NCBI GenBank assembly: GCA_001839685.1
Contig: MLAK01001152.1
Location: forward strand, 10,295-26,504
Length of the DNA stretch: 16,210 nucleotides
Direction of reading: 5' to 3'
DNA from: Tritrichomonas foetus
Taxonomy: Eukaryota; Parabasalia; Tritrichomonadida; Tritrichomonadidae
The position numbers were made by a program, and so were the translations under genes. Shown in pieces: positions 1 through 7,874 of this stretch. The notes beneath the pieces are model-generated. The model was given only the letters and a program-made list of their open reading frames with translations, did no database searches and was not told the origin of the DNA. Positions within the stretch are counted from its first letter, which is position 1; the number at the start of each line of letters is the position of its first letter.

Positions 1-59
1 GAAATAAGCAAAGAATAGAAATAAACAAAGAATAGAAATAAGCAAAGAATAGAAATTGA
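1..59. repeat. 17-bp minisatellite, 3 copies plus partial, cut by window edge
   Basis: Three tandem copies of GAAATAAGCAAAGAATA (1-17, 18-34, 35-51; the middle copy has A for G at unit position 8) are followed by a partial copy starting GAAAT. The array begins at the first base, so it probably extends to the left. It sits just past the stop codon of the minus-strand beta-helix gene, that is, in its 3' flank. Confidence 0.85.
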
Positions 60-76
60 GCAGATTAATTGGATGT

Positions 77-2275
77 TTACCTTCTTGTTGGGCTGCAGCC
101 GTGTGAAAAGAATTCTGCATGCATTGTGTTTCCTGTGTACTGGTTATCTTCGCATAAACCACTTGAAACACCCGAGTAGCAAATACCACCAAGCTGGCCG
201 CACTGGATCTGGTTTGCACGATTGTCAACCTTTGATTGACCATCCACGAAAATTGCATAATCATAGTCACCACTTATCATATTACCTTCAATGAGTCCTT
301 CAGAGAATGATCGAATGTGAAGGGCTTTTACCTTGTTTTCGGAAGGCATTGGCACAAATTGTTGAGTAACTGGATCCTTCATTAAAGGTCTCATAACGTT
401 GGATATCTTGTTGTTGAAGCAGTGTACGTAAGAATTATCTTTAAGTGAAAGAATCATTTTATCTTTGTTGAATTCATTTGATTCAACGAATATTTTAGCA
501 TAGTATTCACCAACAATAGCATAATTTTGAGACAATGAAAACTTGTTTTGTCGAATGTTCACATCACTCTTCTTAACTTTTGTGCAACTTTTAGAAATTT
601 TATTTTCTTCGAATGTAGCCTTCGACTTATTACGAACTTCGATATGTTCTCTTGGCTCGTCTCCGTATTTAGTTGTTGCATAATAAAGGGCGGAGAGTCG
701 GACAATGGCTGTTCCAACATTGCTGATGATAAATGAGTTCTTATTAACAACACAGTTATCGACGACCATTTGTTTGGTATCTTCGAATAAAAGACCACCG
801 TGTTTGTTATCATAAAATGTGGATTGTTGGAATTTACTATCACGACAATTTCTGATGATAATTCCACGTCCTTCGTTTTCAATAAAGAAGCAATCGTTGC
901 AAATAATCATAGTTTCGGAATCGGCGACAAGACCATCAGTTTGAGATTTGAGGAATGAACAACGGGTAAGTTCAACCCATGAATGGTCTTCAGCAGACAT
1001 ATTTGTATCTTTGTTGTTTTCAATTAAGCAAGAAATTGCTGTGACTTTTGCATTTGATGAAATAATACCTGAAAATTCGCAAAGATCAACCATAGTATCG
1101 CTAATTCTGAGGACTGAACCATTGCCTGCTTCAATTCCATGACGCATGCCTTTTGTCACTCTGCAGCGAGTCATGTTTAATTTTGATCTGCCGTCACAAA
1201 GAATGGCTGAACCAGTTGTAGATGCAACCCAAACGCCGTTCAATTCAAGTGAACCAGAATTCAAAATTTCACAGCCAGTATGTCCGCAGTGAGTAACTGA
1301 TGATTCACTAACAGTAGCATTAGCATCATTCGAAATGATAATTCCTGCTTTTTGACATCTGACAATACGAATGTTGTTACCCCTGAGTGAAGAGAATCCG
1401 TGAATGAGCATACCAGCGCCATTGACGTCGCTAATTGTTGTTGCGTCCATTGATAACTGTGTACGTTCACGAGCACTTAAAGCAACAGATGTGCACCCTG
1501 AGAATGTTGAACCAACAACGTTAACTGTTGCACTAAACATTTCAAGTGCGATTCCATTTCGGCCATCAAGTTGTGAGTTGATGATGCGTGTGTCTGATTT
1601 AGAAACAGAAATGCATCCATTCAACGTCGATTCGACAAATGTGATTGAACACATATTTCGTGATTGCAAAACTGTTGCTGCGTTAATCTGGGTTCGAACT
1701 ACTTCGATAGAAACGTTGGCTGTGAGGTCGAATGGTGCTTTTGTTCCAGTTGAATCGATTCTGCAATCCATCAATGAAAGCTGGCCACGATTAACTGCAA
1801 ATATTTCGCCGTCTGTAAGGAAGGAGAAACCGCGGAATGTCAAAATTGGTGCACGAATTACAAAGTGGCAATTGACGAGTCTCACTTCACCTTGTGCAAC
1901 GAGATGAACGGATGTCAAAACATTGACCTCTTCTGTGTAAGTTCCAGCAGCAACAATAATCGTACACTCTTCTGGTAAGTGTTGGCTGGTGATTGCGGAA
2001 TTGATTGTTGGATACTGGCCGTTGGGACCGACATTGATGACGTTTGATGTTTCGAAAAGGGTTGCTGGTGCTGGTGCTGGATTTGGGGCACTAAGAGACT
2101 GCTGTTCAGGAATTGATGTGAATTCTGGTGGAACACAGCGTTCTTTTCCTGTGTAATCGATAAGTCCTCCCTGATCAAGAGCTTTTTTGATTCTTTCGAT
2201 TGTGGCTTCTTCATCAGCACTTAATGGCGGTGGGCTGGCACGAAGCATTGAGATAAGGTGTGGAAGATCATCCAT
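77..2275 (-). CDS. Right-handed parallel beta-helix repeat protein (pectin-lyase-like fold)
   Basis: A 732-residue protein. The entry to the helix is typical of the pectin-lyase-like superfamily: residues 79-120 read INVGPNGQYPTINSAI then IIVAAGTYTEEV, the cap seen in beta-helix proteins and in FBXO11-type proteins. From there to the C-terminus come many turns of about 20-25 residues with recurrent small/hydrophobic-x-N/C patterns (for example ITFVESTLNGCISVSKSDTR), as in PbH1/beta_helix families. There is no signal peptide and no membrane segment, so a cytosolic or nuclear location is inferred. The first 75 residues are a short acidic helix (20-36) and a Pro/Ala linker (60-72) with no domain I recognise, and I see no F-box. 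No pectinolytic active site can be assigned. The function may be protein or glycan binding. ATG 2273-2275 is the first in frame. The stop lies in TAAA. I see no clear TCACT Initiator close to this start. Confidence 0.85.
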   Translation of the reverse strand: MDDLPHLISMLRASPPPLSADEEATIERIKKALDQGGLIDYTGKERCVPPEFTSIPEQQSLSAPNPAPAPATLFETSNVINVGPNGQYPTINSAITSQHLPEECTIIVAAGTYTEEVNVLTSVHLVAQGEVRLVNCHFVIRAPILTFRGFSFLTDGEIFAVNRGQLSLMDCRIDSTGTKAPFDLTANVSIEVVRTQINAATVLQSRNMCSITFVESTLNGCISVSKSDTRIINSQLDGRNGIALEMFSATVNVVGSTFSGCTSVALSARERTQLSMDATTISDVNGAGMLIHGFSSLRGNNIRIVRCQKAGIIISNDANATVSESSVTHCGHTGCEILNSGSLELNGVWVASTTGSAILCDGRSKLNMTRCRVTKGMRHGIEAGNGSVLRISDTMVDLCEFSGIISSNAKVTAISCLIENNKDTNMSAEDHSWVELTRCSFLKSQTDGLVADSETMIICNDCFFIENEGRGIIIRNCRDSKFQQSTFYDNKHGGLLFEDTKQMVVDNCVVNKNSFIISNVGTAIVRLSALYYATTKYGDEPREHIEVRNKSKATFEENKISKSCTKVKKSDVNIRQNKFSLSQNYAIVGEYYAKIFVESNEFNKDKMILSLKDNSYVHCFNNKISNVMRPLMKDPVTQQFVPMPSENKVKALHIRSFSEGLIEGNMISGDYDYAIFVDGQSKVDNRANQIQCGQLGGICYSGVSSGLCEDNQYTGNTMHAEFFSHGCSPTRR

Positions 2276-3355
2276 GTTTTGAGATTCCTAAAATTTTAAA
2301 TACTCACAGATCTTTTTCTGTTGGTGCTTTTTCTATTTGGGTAAAATAACTTTTTAATTCAATTTATGATGATTAGACATTTGAAAAAGTAAAAAAAGTG
2401 AAGCAAGACGATAGACATTGAAATGTTATTCGTTTTTATTTCAAATTTGATTCGAAGATAGTTGTAAAGTATATAAAAAAAAGGTATAAATTGAATAAAT
2501 TTATGTGAGTTTGAAAGCCTATTGTTTATTTTGATAATAAATACTTTACAATCATTCTTATCCTTCAAAATACGTCATCGATACATAAATGATTTGCTAT
2601 TATTTATATTTTAACAAATGAGTTTTTTATCAATTCAATGTGATTACAACTCTTGATGGAAAAACAATGTAAATGATGTGAAGCTCAGTATTTAAACTAG
2701 GATATATATTAAAAGAAAGATATTTCCAAGAAATTTCGTGATAGCACCAAATAAAATTAATCGAAGTAATGGAATTTTTGTTTATCTATCACCAGAAATA
2801 GTAAATAAAAAACAATAATGTCAGATGAATATATATAATATATTAAATGAATAAATTTTGAGATGATCTGCTGCTGAGATTTAAATTCTTTTCTTTCAAG
2901 CTTGAATGAAGAAAAATGGTTAATATATATTACACAAGTATTTTATGAAGGTTTATATGCTTTACTAATCATTTAATGTTTATCAATGATTCTGAAAATT
3001 TCGATTCATTCATGAAAATAAGATGTTCAATCTGTCATGTAGACATCAATAATTATATGATTTTTTTTACCAAAATATTACATGAAAAAAAAAAATATGT
3101 TAGTTAAAGTGAAGAATTGTGAACATTTAAGGTCAAATAAAAAGCCAAATTAACGAAAAGTGTTCACGGTAAAACCGATTGCATTGTAAATTATGTTCAT
3201 CAATAAGTTGTCTTTAGTGAAATTAGTTCATTAATGAGCATAGAGAAATGTAAAGCTATACAAAATGATTGCGCACGAACACAACCCATGAAATGTATAC
3301 CCGTGATTAAAACAAGATACATCGCAAAAATCAAATGAAAAATTCAATCAAAATC

Positions 3356-3372
3356 ATTCAAAAGTTTTGAAT
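3356..3372. promoter_or_regulatory. Perfect 17-nt palindrome upstream of striatin-like gene
   Basis: ATTCAAAA-G-TTTTGAAT has 8-bp arms around one base and ends 78 nt before the start codon at 3451. It could be a dimeric factor site. A regulatory role is inferred from position and symmetry only. Confidence 0.3.
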
Positions 3373-3391
3373 CAAAACCTTTCAAAACCAA

Positions 3392-3416
3392 TCATTGAAA
3401 ATAACGTTAAATCACC
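3392..3416 (+). promoter_or_regulatory. Candidate core promoter of striatin-like gene (Inr-like plus AACGTT)
   Basis: TCATT at 3392-3396 fits the parabasalid Initiator consensus TCAYW. AACGTT (3403-3408) followed by TCACC (3412-3416) resembles the AACG Myb-recognition core next to an Inr. The same arrangement, TAACGTATTCACT, precedes the pseudo-GTPase gene. The start codon is 35-57 nt downstream. The exact start site cannot be decided by reading alone. Confidence 0.35.
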
Positions 3417-3450
3417 AAAACCGCCAAAAGAAATTGAATCAAGAACGTGA

Positions 3451-4737
3451 ATGACTAGCTCAACTCCTTCGATTCAAGAACTTTTACAACTTGCAAAATC
3501 GCATAACGAGAAAAAGGAGGCATGGGATAAAGAGCGTGATGTTCTTCAGAAAGAGCTTTCTGTTTTACTTGGAAAAAAAGCCGCTTGGGATTTATGTCGA
3601 CGAGATCTCGAAGAACAGATTTATAATCTTCATAGTTCACTCGGAATTTCATTAAATTCAAATGATACAAGCAAACTATCTTCGCCAAATACCGAAAATT
3701 CGAATCAAGAATCAGATAATACGACTTCAAACGCTGTTGACAATTTCGTCAAGCCGACTCACTCAACTGAATTCCGCTATAAACTAAAGCATAATTTAAC
3801 ATCACACCTCGACTGTATTCGTGCCGTAGCCTTCTATTCCGGATTACCGGTTATCATATCAGCCTCCGATGATGGAACAATGCACATCATCAATCTCGAG
3901 CCAAAAAGTACAACCAAGAGGAAAGTTCGAAGACCGCCACAGACGATTTGCTCGCTCAGAGGACATTCCGAGCCGGTATTATCAATGGCATCATTTTCAA
4001 GCGGAGGAAATAATATGATTATAACAGGATCGGTTGATGGAACGATAGGTGTTTGGCAGCTACCTAAAACCGATATCACTTTATATGATATTAATGGAAT
4101 TATTATACATAATCGAACATACCTCTATACATTTCATACTGATGCTGTTTGGTCGATTGACACATTAGGAATGAATGCGATTTCAGCATCTGCTGATAAA
4201 ACATTGAAATACTGGGATATCTTTTTAGGTGATGCAAAAGATGTCAAAGTTGAATCATCTCCACTTTTGTGCAAATCATGTAATGATAGAAGTTTTGTAG
4301 TCTCGTGTGAAAATAAAACTCTTTATTATTACGAAGACATGATTCCTCACGCTCACATTGATGGAATCGATTGTACAGCTTTGGCAGTTTCCCAAGCTGA
4401 TCATTTAATTCTTGCTGGATGTTCGGATGGTTCAATAAAAGTGATACAGTTTCCAAACATGGCCCTCGTTAAAGAAATTAGTGCGCATGAACAATCGGTC
4501 TCTAATTTGTGTATCACGCCTTGTAATAATTTCTTTATTTCATGCGGAAATGATGGGAAAGTTCGCGGATTCTCGCTTGAAAATTATGAAATATGCAAAC
4601 TTGGAAATGAAGAGAAAGAAAATCATTATACTAAATATGGAGAAGGAGCACTTTGTTGTGCAGGTGGGGGTTCTTCAAAGTTGTATTTTGTGACAGGTGG
4701 TGCTGATGGTGTTCTTCATGTCTACCTTCATGATTGA
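3451..4737 (+). CDS. Striatin-like coiled-coil WD40 scaffold protein
   Basis: A 428-residue protein. Residues 5-62 form a charged coiled coil (AWDKERDVLQKELSVLLGKK...DLEEQIYNLHSSL) that follows the layout of the striatin coiled coil. A Ser/Asn-rich linker (65-105) comes next, then WD40 repeats from about 115 to the end. The first blades carry striatin-type signatures: LTSHLDCIRAVAF with SASDDGTMHIINL, SLRGHSEPVLSM with TGSVDGTIGVWQLP, and HTDAVWSID with SASADKTLKYWD. The last ends GGADGVLHVYLHD. Striatins are regulatory subunits of PP2A and scaffold the STRIPAK kinase/phosphatase complex; that role is inferred here. The protein is much shorter than animal striatins (about 780 residues) and has no obvious caveolin-binding segment. 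An in-frame TGA lies directly before the ATG, which fixes the maximal start. Another WD40 scaffold is possible. Confidence 0.75.
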   Translation: MTSSTPSIQELLQLAKSHNEKKEAWDKERDVLQKELSVLLGKKAAWDLCRRDLEEQIYNLHSSLGISLNSNDTSKLSSPNTENSNQESDNTTSNAVDNFVKPTHSTEFRYKLKHNLTSHLDCIRAVAFYSGLPVIISASDDGTMHIINLEPKSTTKRKVRRPPQTICSLRGHSEPVLSMASFSSGGNNMIITGSVDGTIGVWQLPKTDITLYDINGIIIHNRTYLYTFHTDAVWSIDTLGMNAISASADKTLKYWDIFLGDAKDVKVESSPLLCKSCNDRSFVVSCENKTLYYYEDMIPHAHIDGIDCTALAVSQADHLILAGCSDGSIKVIQFPNMALVKEISAHEQSVSNLCITPCNNFFISCGNDGKVRGFSLENYEICKLGNEEKENHYTKYGEGALCCAGGGSSKLYFVTGGADGVLHVYLHD

Positions 4738-5305
4738 AAACCGATCTTTCACTTTTTTTTCAAATAACAAAAATAATCACCAATAGTTTTACATAGAACT
4801 TACTGAAAGAAAAAAGCATTCATGATGACAGAAGGAAATATTCGGAATTTGGAATTTGTGGAAAAAAATATGTAACAAATTTCGAAGGTGATGTAATATA
4901 TGAATTTCATCATTGATTCATTCATTGCTATTGAATGCATGCAAGAATGATAAATCTTTACAAATGATGTTTATTATTAATCGATTTAATAAATTTCAGT
5001 CTATCAAAAATAATAAGAATAAATAAAAATATGTATGATCACTTTCTTTATTTGATTTACTAGGTTTGCACCTGTTTTATAGGATATATGAAATAAGAAG
5101 ATGCTTGCACGTTGATAAAAGCATATTAATCATTTTCTAGATTTCTTTTCTTTTAGCGAGACAGATGTATCCTTATTCAAAGATGAGTCACAAAAATTGA
5201 CCTTACCATCATACATTTAGGTGAATTAGATGAGATTTTTCTGAGTTTTCAGAAATTTAACACATTAAATACATAGGTCAAATAAAGGTCAAATATATAG
5301 AAATC
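4738..5305. other. AT-rich spacer between striatin-like and ArfGAP genes
   Basis: No gene is seen. It holds the 3' flank of the striatin-like gene and the ArfGAP promoter. TCACTTTCTTTATTTG at 5039-5054 looks like a good Initiator but lies about 265 nt before the ArfGAP ATG. Nearer TCAYW matches are TCACA (5188-5192) and TCATA (5209-5213). A 19-bp element, AGGTCAAATAAAGGTCAAA, lies 13-31 nt before the ATG. Confidence 0.55.
5275..5293 (+). promoter_or_regulatory. Doubled AGGTCAAA element just upstream of ArfGAP start
   Basis: AGGTCAAATAAAGGTCAAA contains AGGTCAAA twice, 11 bp apart. It ends 12 nt before the ArfGAP start codon. An identical 19-mer occurs in the left arm of the MITE at 14592-14610, and a partial copy at 3130-3141. 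A 5'UTR or promoter role is inferred from position. Confidence 0.35.
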
Positions 5306-6478
5306 ATGAGTGATCCCAAAGACGAACTTCGCAAGATTCAACGAAGACCCGAGAATCAGCGTTGCATTGACTGTAATGCTAAAAATCCAGTTTGGGCAAG
5401 TGTCACATACGGAATTTGGATTTGTATTGATTGCGCAGGAAAGCATCGAAGTCTTGGAGTCCACAATTCGTTTGTCAGATCGCTAGAACTCGATTCATGG
5501 AACGAGTCACAAATAAACATCATGCGTGTCGGTGGAAATCAAAAAGCTCGCGAACATTTCAAATCGATTGGAATCAGCAATTTACCGATTAATTCAAAAT
5601 ACAAAACACGCGGGGCCCACCAGTATGCCCAAAAATTATATAACGAGGCCGGAGAAACTCTAACGCACAAACCAAATTCCGACGAAATATCAAATCCTCA
5701 ACCAATTCCCGAAGAAAAGTCATCGATGAGACGCTCAGAATCATCGCCTGCAGCAATGAAGAAGGTACGAAGTACAGAATCCTTCTCGCCAGCATCAGAT
5801 CCAGGCGAAGAATCAAATTCGCAATGCGAAACAGCTCCAATCGCAAGGCAGCATCCGCAAACAAACCATGAGCAAGCGCATCAATCATATCAGCCACAGC
5901 AGCAATCACAGTCGTCAAGAAACGCAACAAAGCCACGGCCAAAACCAGCAAATAAGAGAAGCAAACAAACAGTTGTCAAATTGTATTCGAAATCATTTGA
6001 TGACATGCTAGATGACGATTGGGATGATGATCCAGCTCCAGCACGCAAAACAACGCGCAATACGAAAAGCAATACCAGTAATCCAACATCAAATAAGTCA
6101 ATTGAAAAAGTTGATGATGATTTTGCATCGGACAATTATACATTCAATAATTCGAATACTTCATCATATGGATATGCAAATTCATCAAGCACACAAAGCT
6201 ACTCAAAGCCCATTCATGAAGTATATTATGACGAGCCACCTCCACGACAAAAGACAAAATATGAATCTTACTCCAATGTAGATACATATGTGCCGCCTCC
6301 ACCACGAAACGAAAACGAGTTTAGCGATGCTGCTGTAAAAGTCGTCGCTGAAGTTGGAAAGAATGTAGCAGATGCAATTGGAGCTGCTGGTCAAGCTCTT
6401 GCTCCGATCGCAAACGCAGCGTGGGAAAAGTCTAAAGAGTTTAGCGCTTCTCTCCTCAGCATGATGTCAGGTCAATAA
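5306..6478 (+). CDS. ArfGAP1/Gcs1-type Arf GTPase-activating protein
   Basis: A 390-residue protein with an N-terminal ArfGAP domain (about 5-115). The zinc finger is C20-x2-C23-x16-C40-x2-C43, followed by the catalytic arginine R48 in the signature HRSLGVH, and [10 protein letters not shown]. The family stimulates GTP hydrolysis on Arf and drives uncoating of COPI vesicles at the Golgi. Residues 120-330 are low-complexity, rich in Ser, Gln, Asn and Pro (a Q/S stretch at 190-205, PPPP at 330-333). Within it, residues 231-243 ([13 protein letters not shown]) form an acidic patch around W239, like the acidic-tryptophan COPI-binding motifs of ArfGAPs. The last 50 residues are predicted helical and rich in Ala, Gly and Ser, and could act as a lipid-packing membrane sensor like the ArfGAP1 ALPS motifs. 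The start gives the normal N-terminus for the family. The zinc finger assignment is firm; the tail functions are inference. Confidence 0.95.
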   Translation: MSDPKDELRKIQRRPENQRCIDCNAKNPVWASVTYGIWICIDCAGKHRSLGVHNSFVRSLELDSWNESQINIMRVGGNQKAREHFKSIGISNLPINSKYKTRGAHQYAQKLYNEAGETLTHKPNSDEISNPQPIPEEKSSMRRSESSPAAMKKVRSTESFSPASDPGEESNSQCETAPIARQHPQTNHEQAHQSYQPQQQSQSSRNATKPRPKPANKRSKQTVVKLYSKSFDDMLDDDWDDDPAPARKTTRNTKSNTSNPTSNKSIEKVDDDFASDNYTFNNSNTSSYGYANSSSTQSYSKPIHEVYYDEPPPRQKTKYESYSNVDTYVPPPPRNENEFSDAAVKVVAEVGKNVADAIGAAGQALAPIANAAWEKSKEFSASLLSMMSGQ

Positions 6479-6577
6479 TTTCATTACTTGTAATGCAAAT
6501 ATGATTTCTATTAATAAATTAATAAAATATTCTTTCTCGATCAAGATTTATAAATGTATAACAGCTTTTATTGATAA

Positions 6578-6632
6578 TTTTTTTTTTTTTTTTTTTTTTT
6601 TTCGTTTGTTTGTTTGGTTGGTTGGTTGGTTG
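6578..6632. repeat. T25 run followed by GTTT and GGTT microsatellites
   Basis: Twenty-five consecutive T (6578-6602) are followed by CG, about three GTTT units and about four GGTT units. The block lies about 100 nt past the ArfGAP stop codon. Read on the other strand it is a CCAA/CAAA tract ending in poly-A, which could be a retroposed tail or simple slippage. Confidence 0.85.
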
Positions 6633-7060
6633 GCTACTCAAGAAATGAATACACAAGAAAAGGATTCCAATGAAAGATGAAGAAAATAAAATCACATCAA
6701 GTGGAAAAAAAATTTATCTTCGCCTATGTATTATTTCACAAGACAATATAATAATCTGGTCGATAAACCATTAATCTTTCGTATCTCATGTGAAAAAAGA
6801 ACAGAAATTGGTCGTTTTTGGGTTGAGTTCACATCTTTTCGGTTATAAACAAAGTTTTTTTTCAAAAATCTCACAATATCCTCACCTTTCATGAATAATT
6901 CATCAAAATATCGAGAAATTGACAAAAAGTTGTGCTATTCTTTTAAAAAGTCGGAATCGTCTATCAATTCCTACTTGATTGTTTTTTTAGCCATATAACT
7001 TTTTAGAAATTTTAGTATAGAAAATTCAATGTATTTGAAAATGTTTTTAAATAGAAATGA

Positions 7061-7076
7061 TCACTTTTTCATATTA
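7061..7076 (+). promoter_or_regulatory. Initiator of the PMM gene
   Basis: TCACTTTTTCATATTA matches the Trichomonas Initiator (TCAYW followed by T-rich sequence and TCATTA) almost in full. The predicted A+1 is 7063, giving a 5'UTR of about 65 nt, longer than usual in Trichomonas vaginalis. Confidence 0.55.
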
Positions 7077-7127
7077 CTCGTATCAACTTTTTGTATTTCC
7101 TGATTTTTTACTTGTTTTTACTCCATC

Positions 7128-7874
7128 ATGAGCTCAGATAATCGAAAAACTCTCGTTCTCTTTGATATCGACGGAACACTTACACCATCTCGCTGCAAAG
7201 CTACTCCAGAAATGCTCCAAATATTAAAAGAGCTTCGCGAAAAATGTGTCGTGGGAATCGTCGGCGGATCCGACCTCCCTAAACAGTACGATCAACTTGG
7301 CGACAACGTTCTCGATTTAGTCGATTATTCATTCAGTGAAAACGGTTTGGTCGCATATAAGGGCCGTGAGAAAATTGGCGAGGCAAGCATTCGCGATCAA
7401 TATACTCAAGAACAATTCAATAGGTTCATCAATTGGTGCCTTCATTATATCGCAGACCTCGACATTCCAGTCAAATCAGGCACATTTATCGAAACCCGCA
7501 CAGGAATGGTCAATGTCTCCCCTATCGGCAGAAATTGCACCTACCAGCAAAGGCTCCAATTCTACGAGTTGGACAAGCAAAAAGGAATCAGGCATAAAAT
7601 GGTCGAAGATATGAAGAAAGAATTTCCAGAAATGAACCTTCAATTTTCAATTGGCGGTCAAATTTCAATAGATGTCTTCCCGGTCGGCTGGACAAAAGTT
7701 TACTGCCTGAAATTTGTTGAAGATAAATTTGATGATATTCACTTTTTCGGTGATATGACGGCAGAAGGTGGAAACGATTATGAAATATTCTCGGACAAGC
7801 GAGTTAAAGGCCACACCGTCAGGAATCCAGAAGATACAATTGCTCAAGTCAAAGAAATTTTCTTAAAGCCATAA
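7128..7874 (+). CDS. PMM: Phosphomannomutase (eukaryotic PMM, HAD superfamily)
   Basis: A 248-residue protein, full length for eukaryotic phosphomannomutase (EC 5.4.2.8), which interconverts mannose-6-phosphate and mannose-1-phosphate for GDP-mannose and glycan synthesis in the cytosol. HAD motif I is LFDIDGTLTP, with nucleophile D13 and acid/base D15. Family signatures follow: DYSFSENGLVAYKG (66-79), TGMVNVSPIGR ending at R135, QFYELDK, K190 in FPVGWTKVYCL, and the metal-binding loop HFFGDMTAEGGNDYEIF (D209, N216, D217). Two positions differ from the commonest consensus: GWTK for GWDK, and GDMT for GDKT. The second position also varies in animal PMM1, so activity is expected. The stop lies in TAAA. 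A strong Initiator is at 7061. Confidence 0.95.
   Translation: MSSDNRKTLVLFDIDGTLTPSRCKATPEMLQILKELREKCVVGIVGGSDLPKQYDQLGDNVLDLVDYSFSENGLVAYKGREKIGEASIRDQYTQEQFNRFINWCLHYIADLDIPVKSGTFIETRTGMVNVSPIGRNCTYQQRLQFYELDKQKGIRHKMVEDMKKEFPEMNLQFSIGGQISIDVFPVGWTKVYCLKFVEDKFDDIHFFGDMTAEGGNDYEIFSDKRVKGHTVRNPEDTIAQVKEIFLKP

Larger units (their letters stand above)
2276..3450. other. 1.2-kb AT-rich divergent spacer, no gene seen
   Basis: Gene-free stretch between the divergent beta-helix and striatin-like genes. It is strongly AT-rich, with a T8 run (3061-3068), an A11 run (3085-3095) and repeated TATATA stretches. Open frames are short and AT-driven; the longest starts at TTG. It contains GGTCAAATAAA at 3131-3141, part of a motif also found near 5275 and 14592, and a 17-nt palindrome at 3356-3372. 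I recognise no tRNA, snRNA or transposon ends. Confidence 0.6.
6479..7127. other. AT-rich spacer between ArfGAP and PMM genes
   Basis: It holds the ArfGAP 3' flank, a homopolymer/microsatellite block at 6578-6632 and the PMM promoter near 7061. A minus-strand open frame (6731-6925) starts only at TTG and matches nothing I recognise, so no gene is called. Confidence 0.55.

Noticed and set aside
1404..1907. 167-codon plus-strand open frame
   Set aside because: It is antisense to the beta-helix gene. The other strand has clear beta-helix periodicity.
2289..2308. GTGAGT...TTTTAG, an intron-like stretch before the beta-helix ATG (minus strand)
   Set aside because: It does not show the parabasalid intron signals (GTAYGT and ACTAACACACAG), is about 20 nt long, and lies outside the coding frame.
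2359..2568. 69-codon minus-strand open frame
   Set aside because: TTG start, composition is only what AT-rich DNA gives (Ile, Phe, Asn, Lys), and there is no recognisable motif.
5039..5054. Strong Initiator TCACTTTCTTTATTTG as the ArfGAP start site
   Set aside because: It is about 265 nt before the ATG with several ATGs in between, so it is unlikely to be the main start. Recorded in the spacer entry only.
6731..6925. 64-codon minus-strand open frame in the ArfGAP-PMM spacer
   Set aside because: It starts only at TTG, leaving about 53 codons from the first ATG. There is no recognised family and no Initiator nearby. It looks somewhat protein-like (SHEIRKINGLSTRLLY), so it is mentioned under the T25 finding only.
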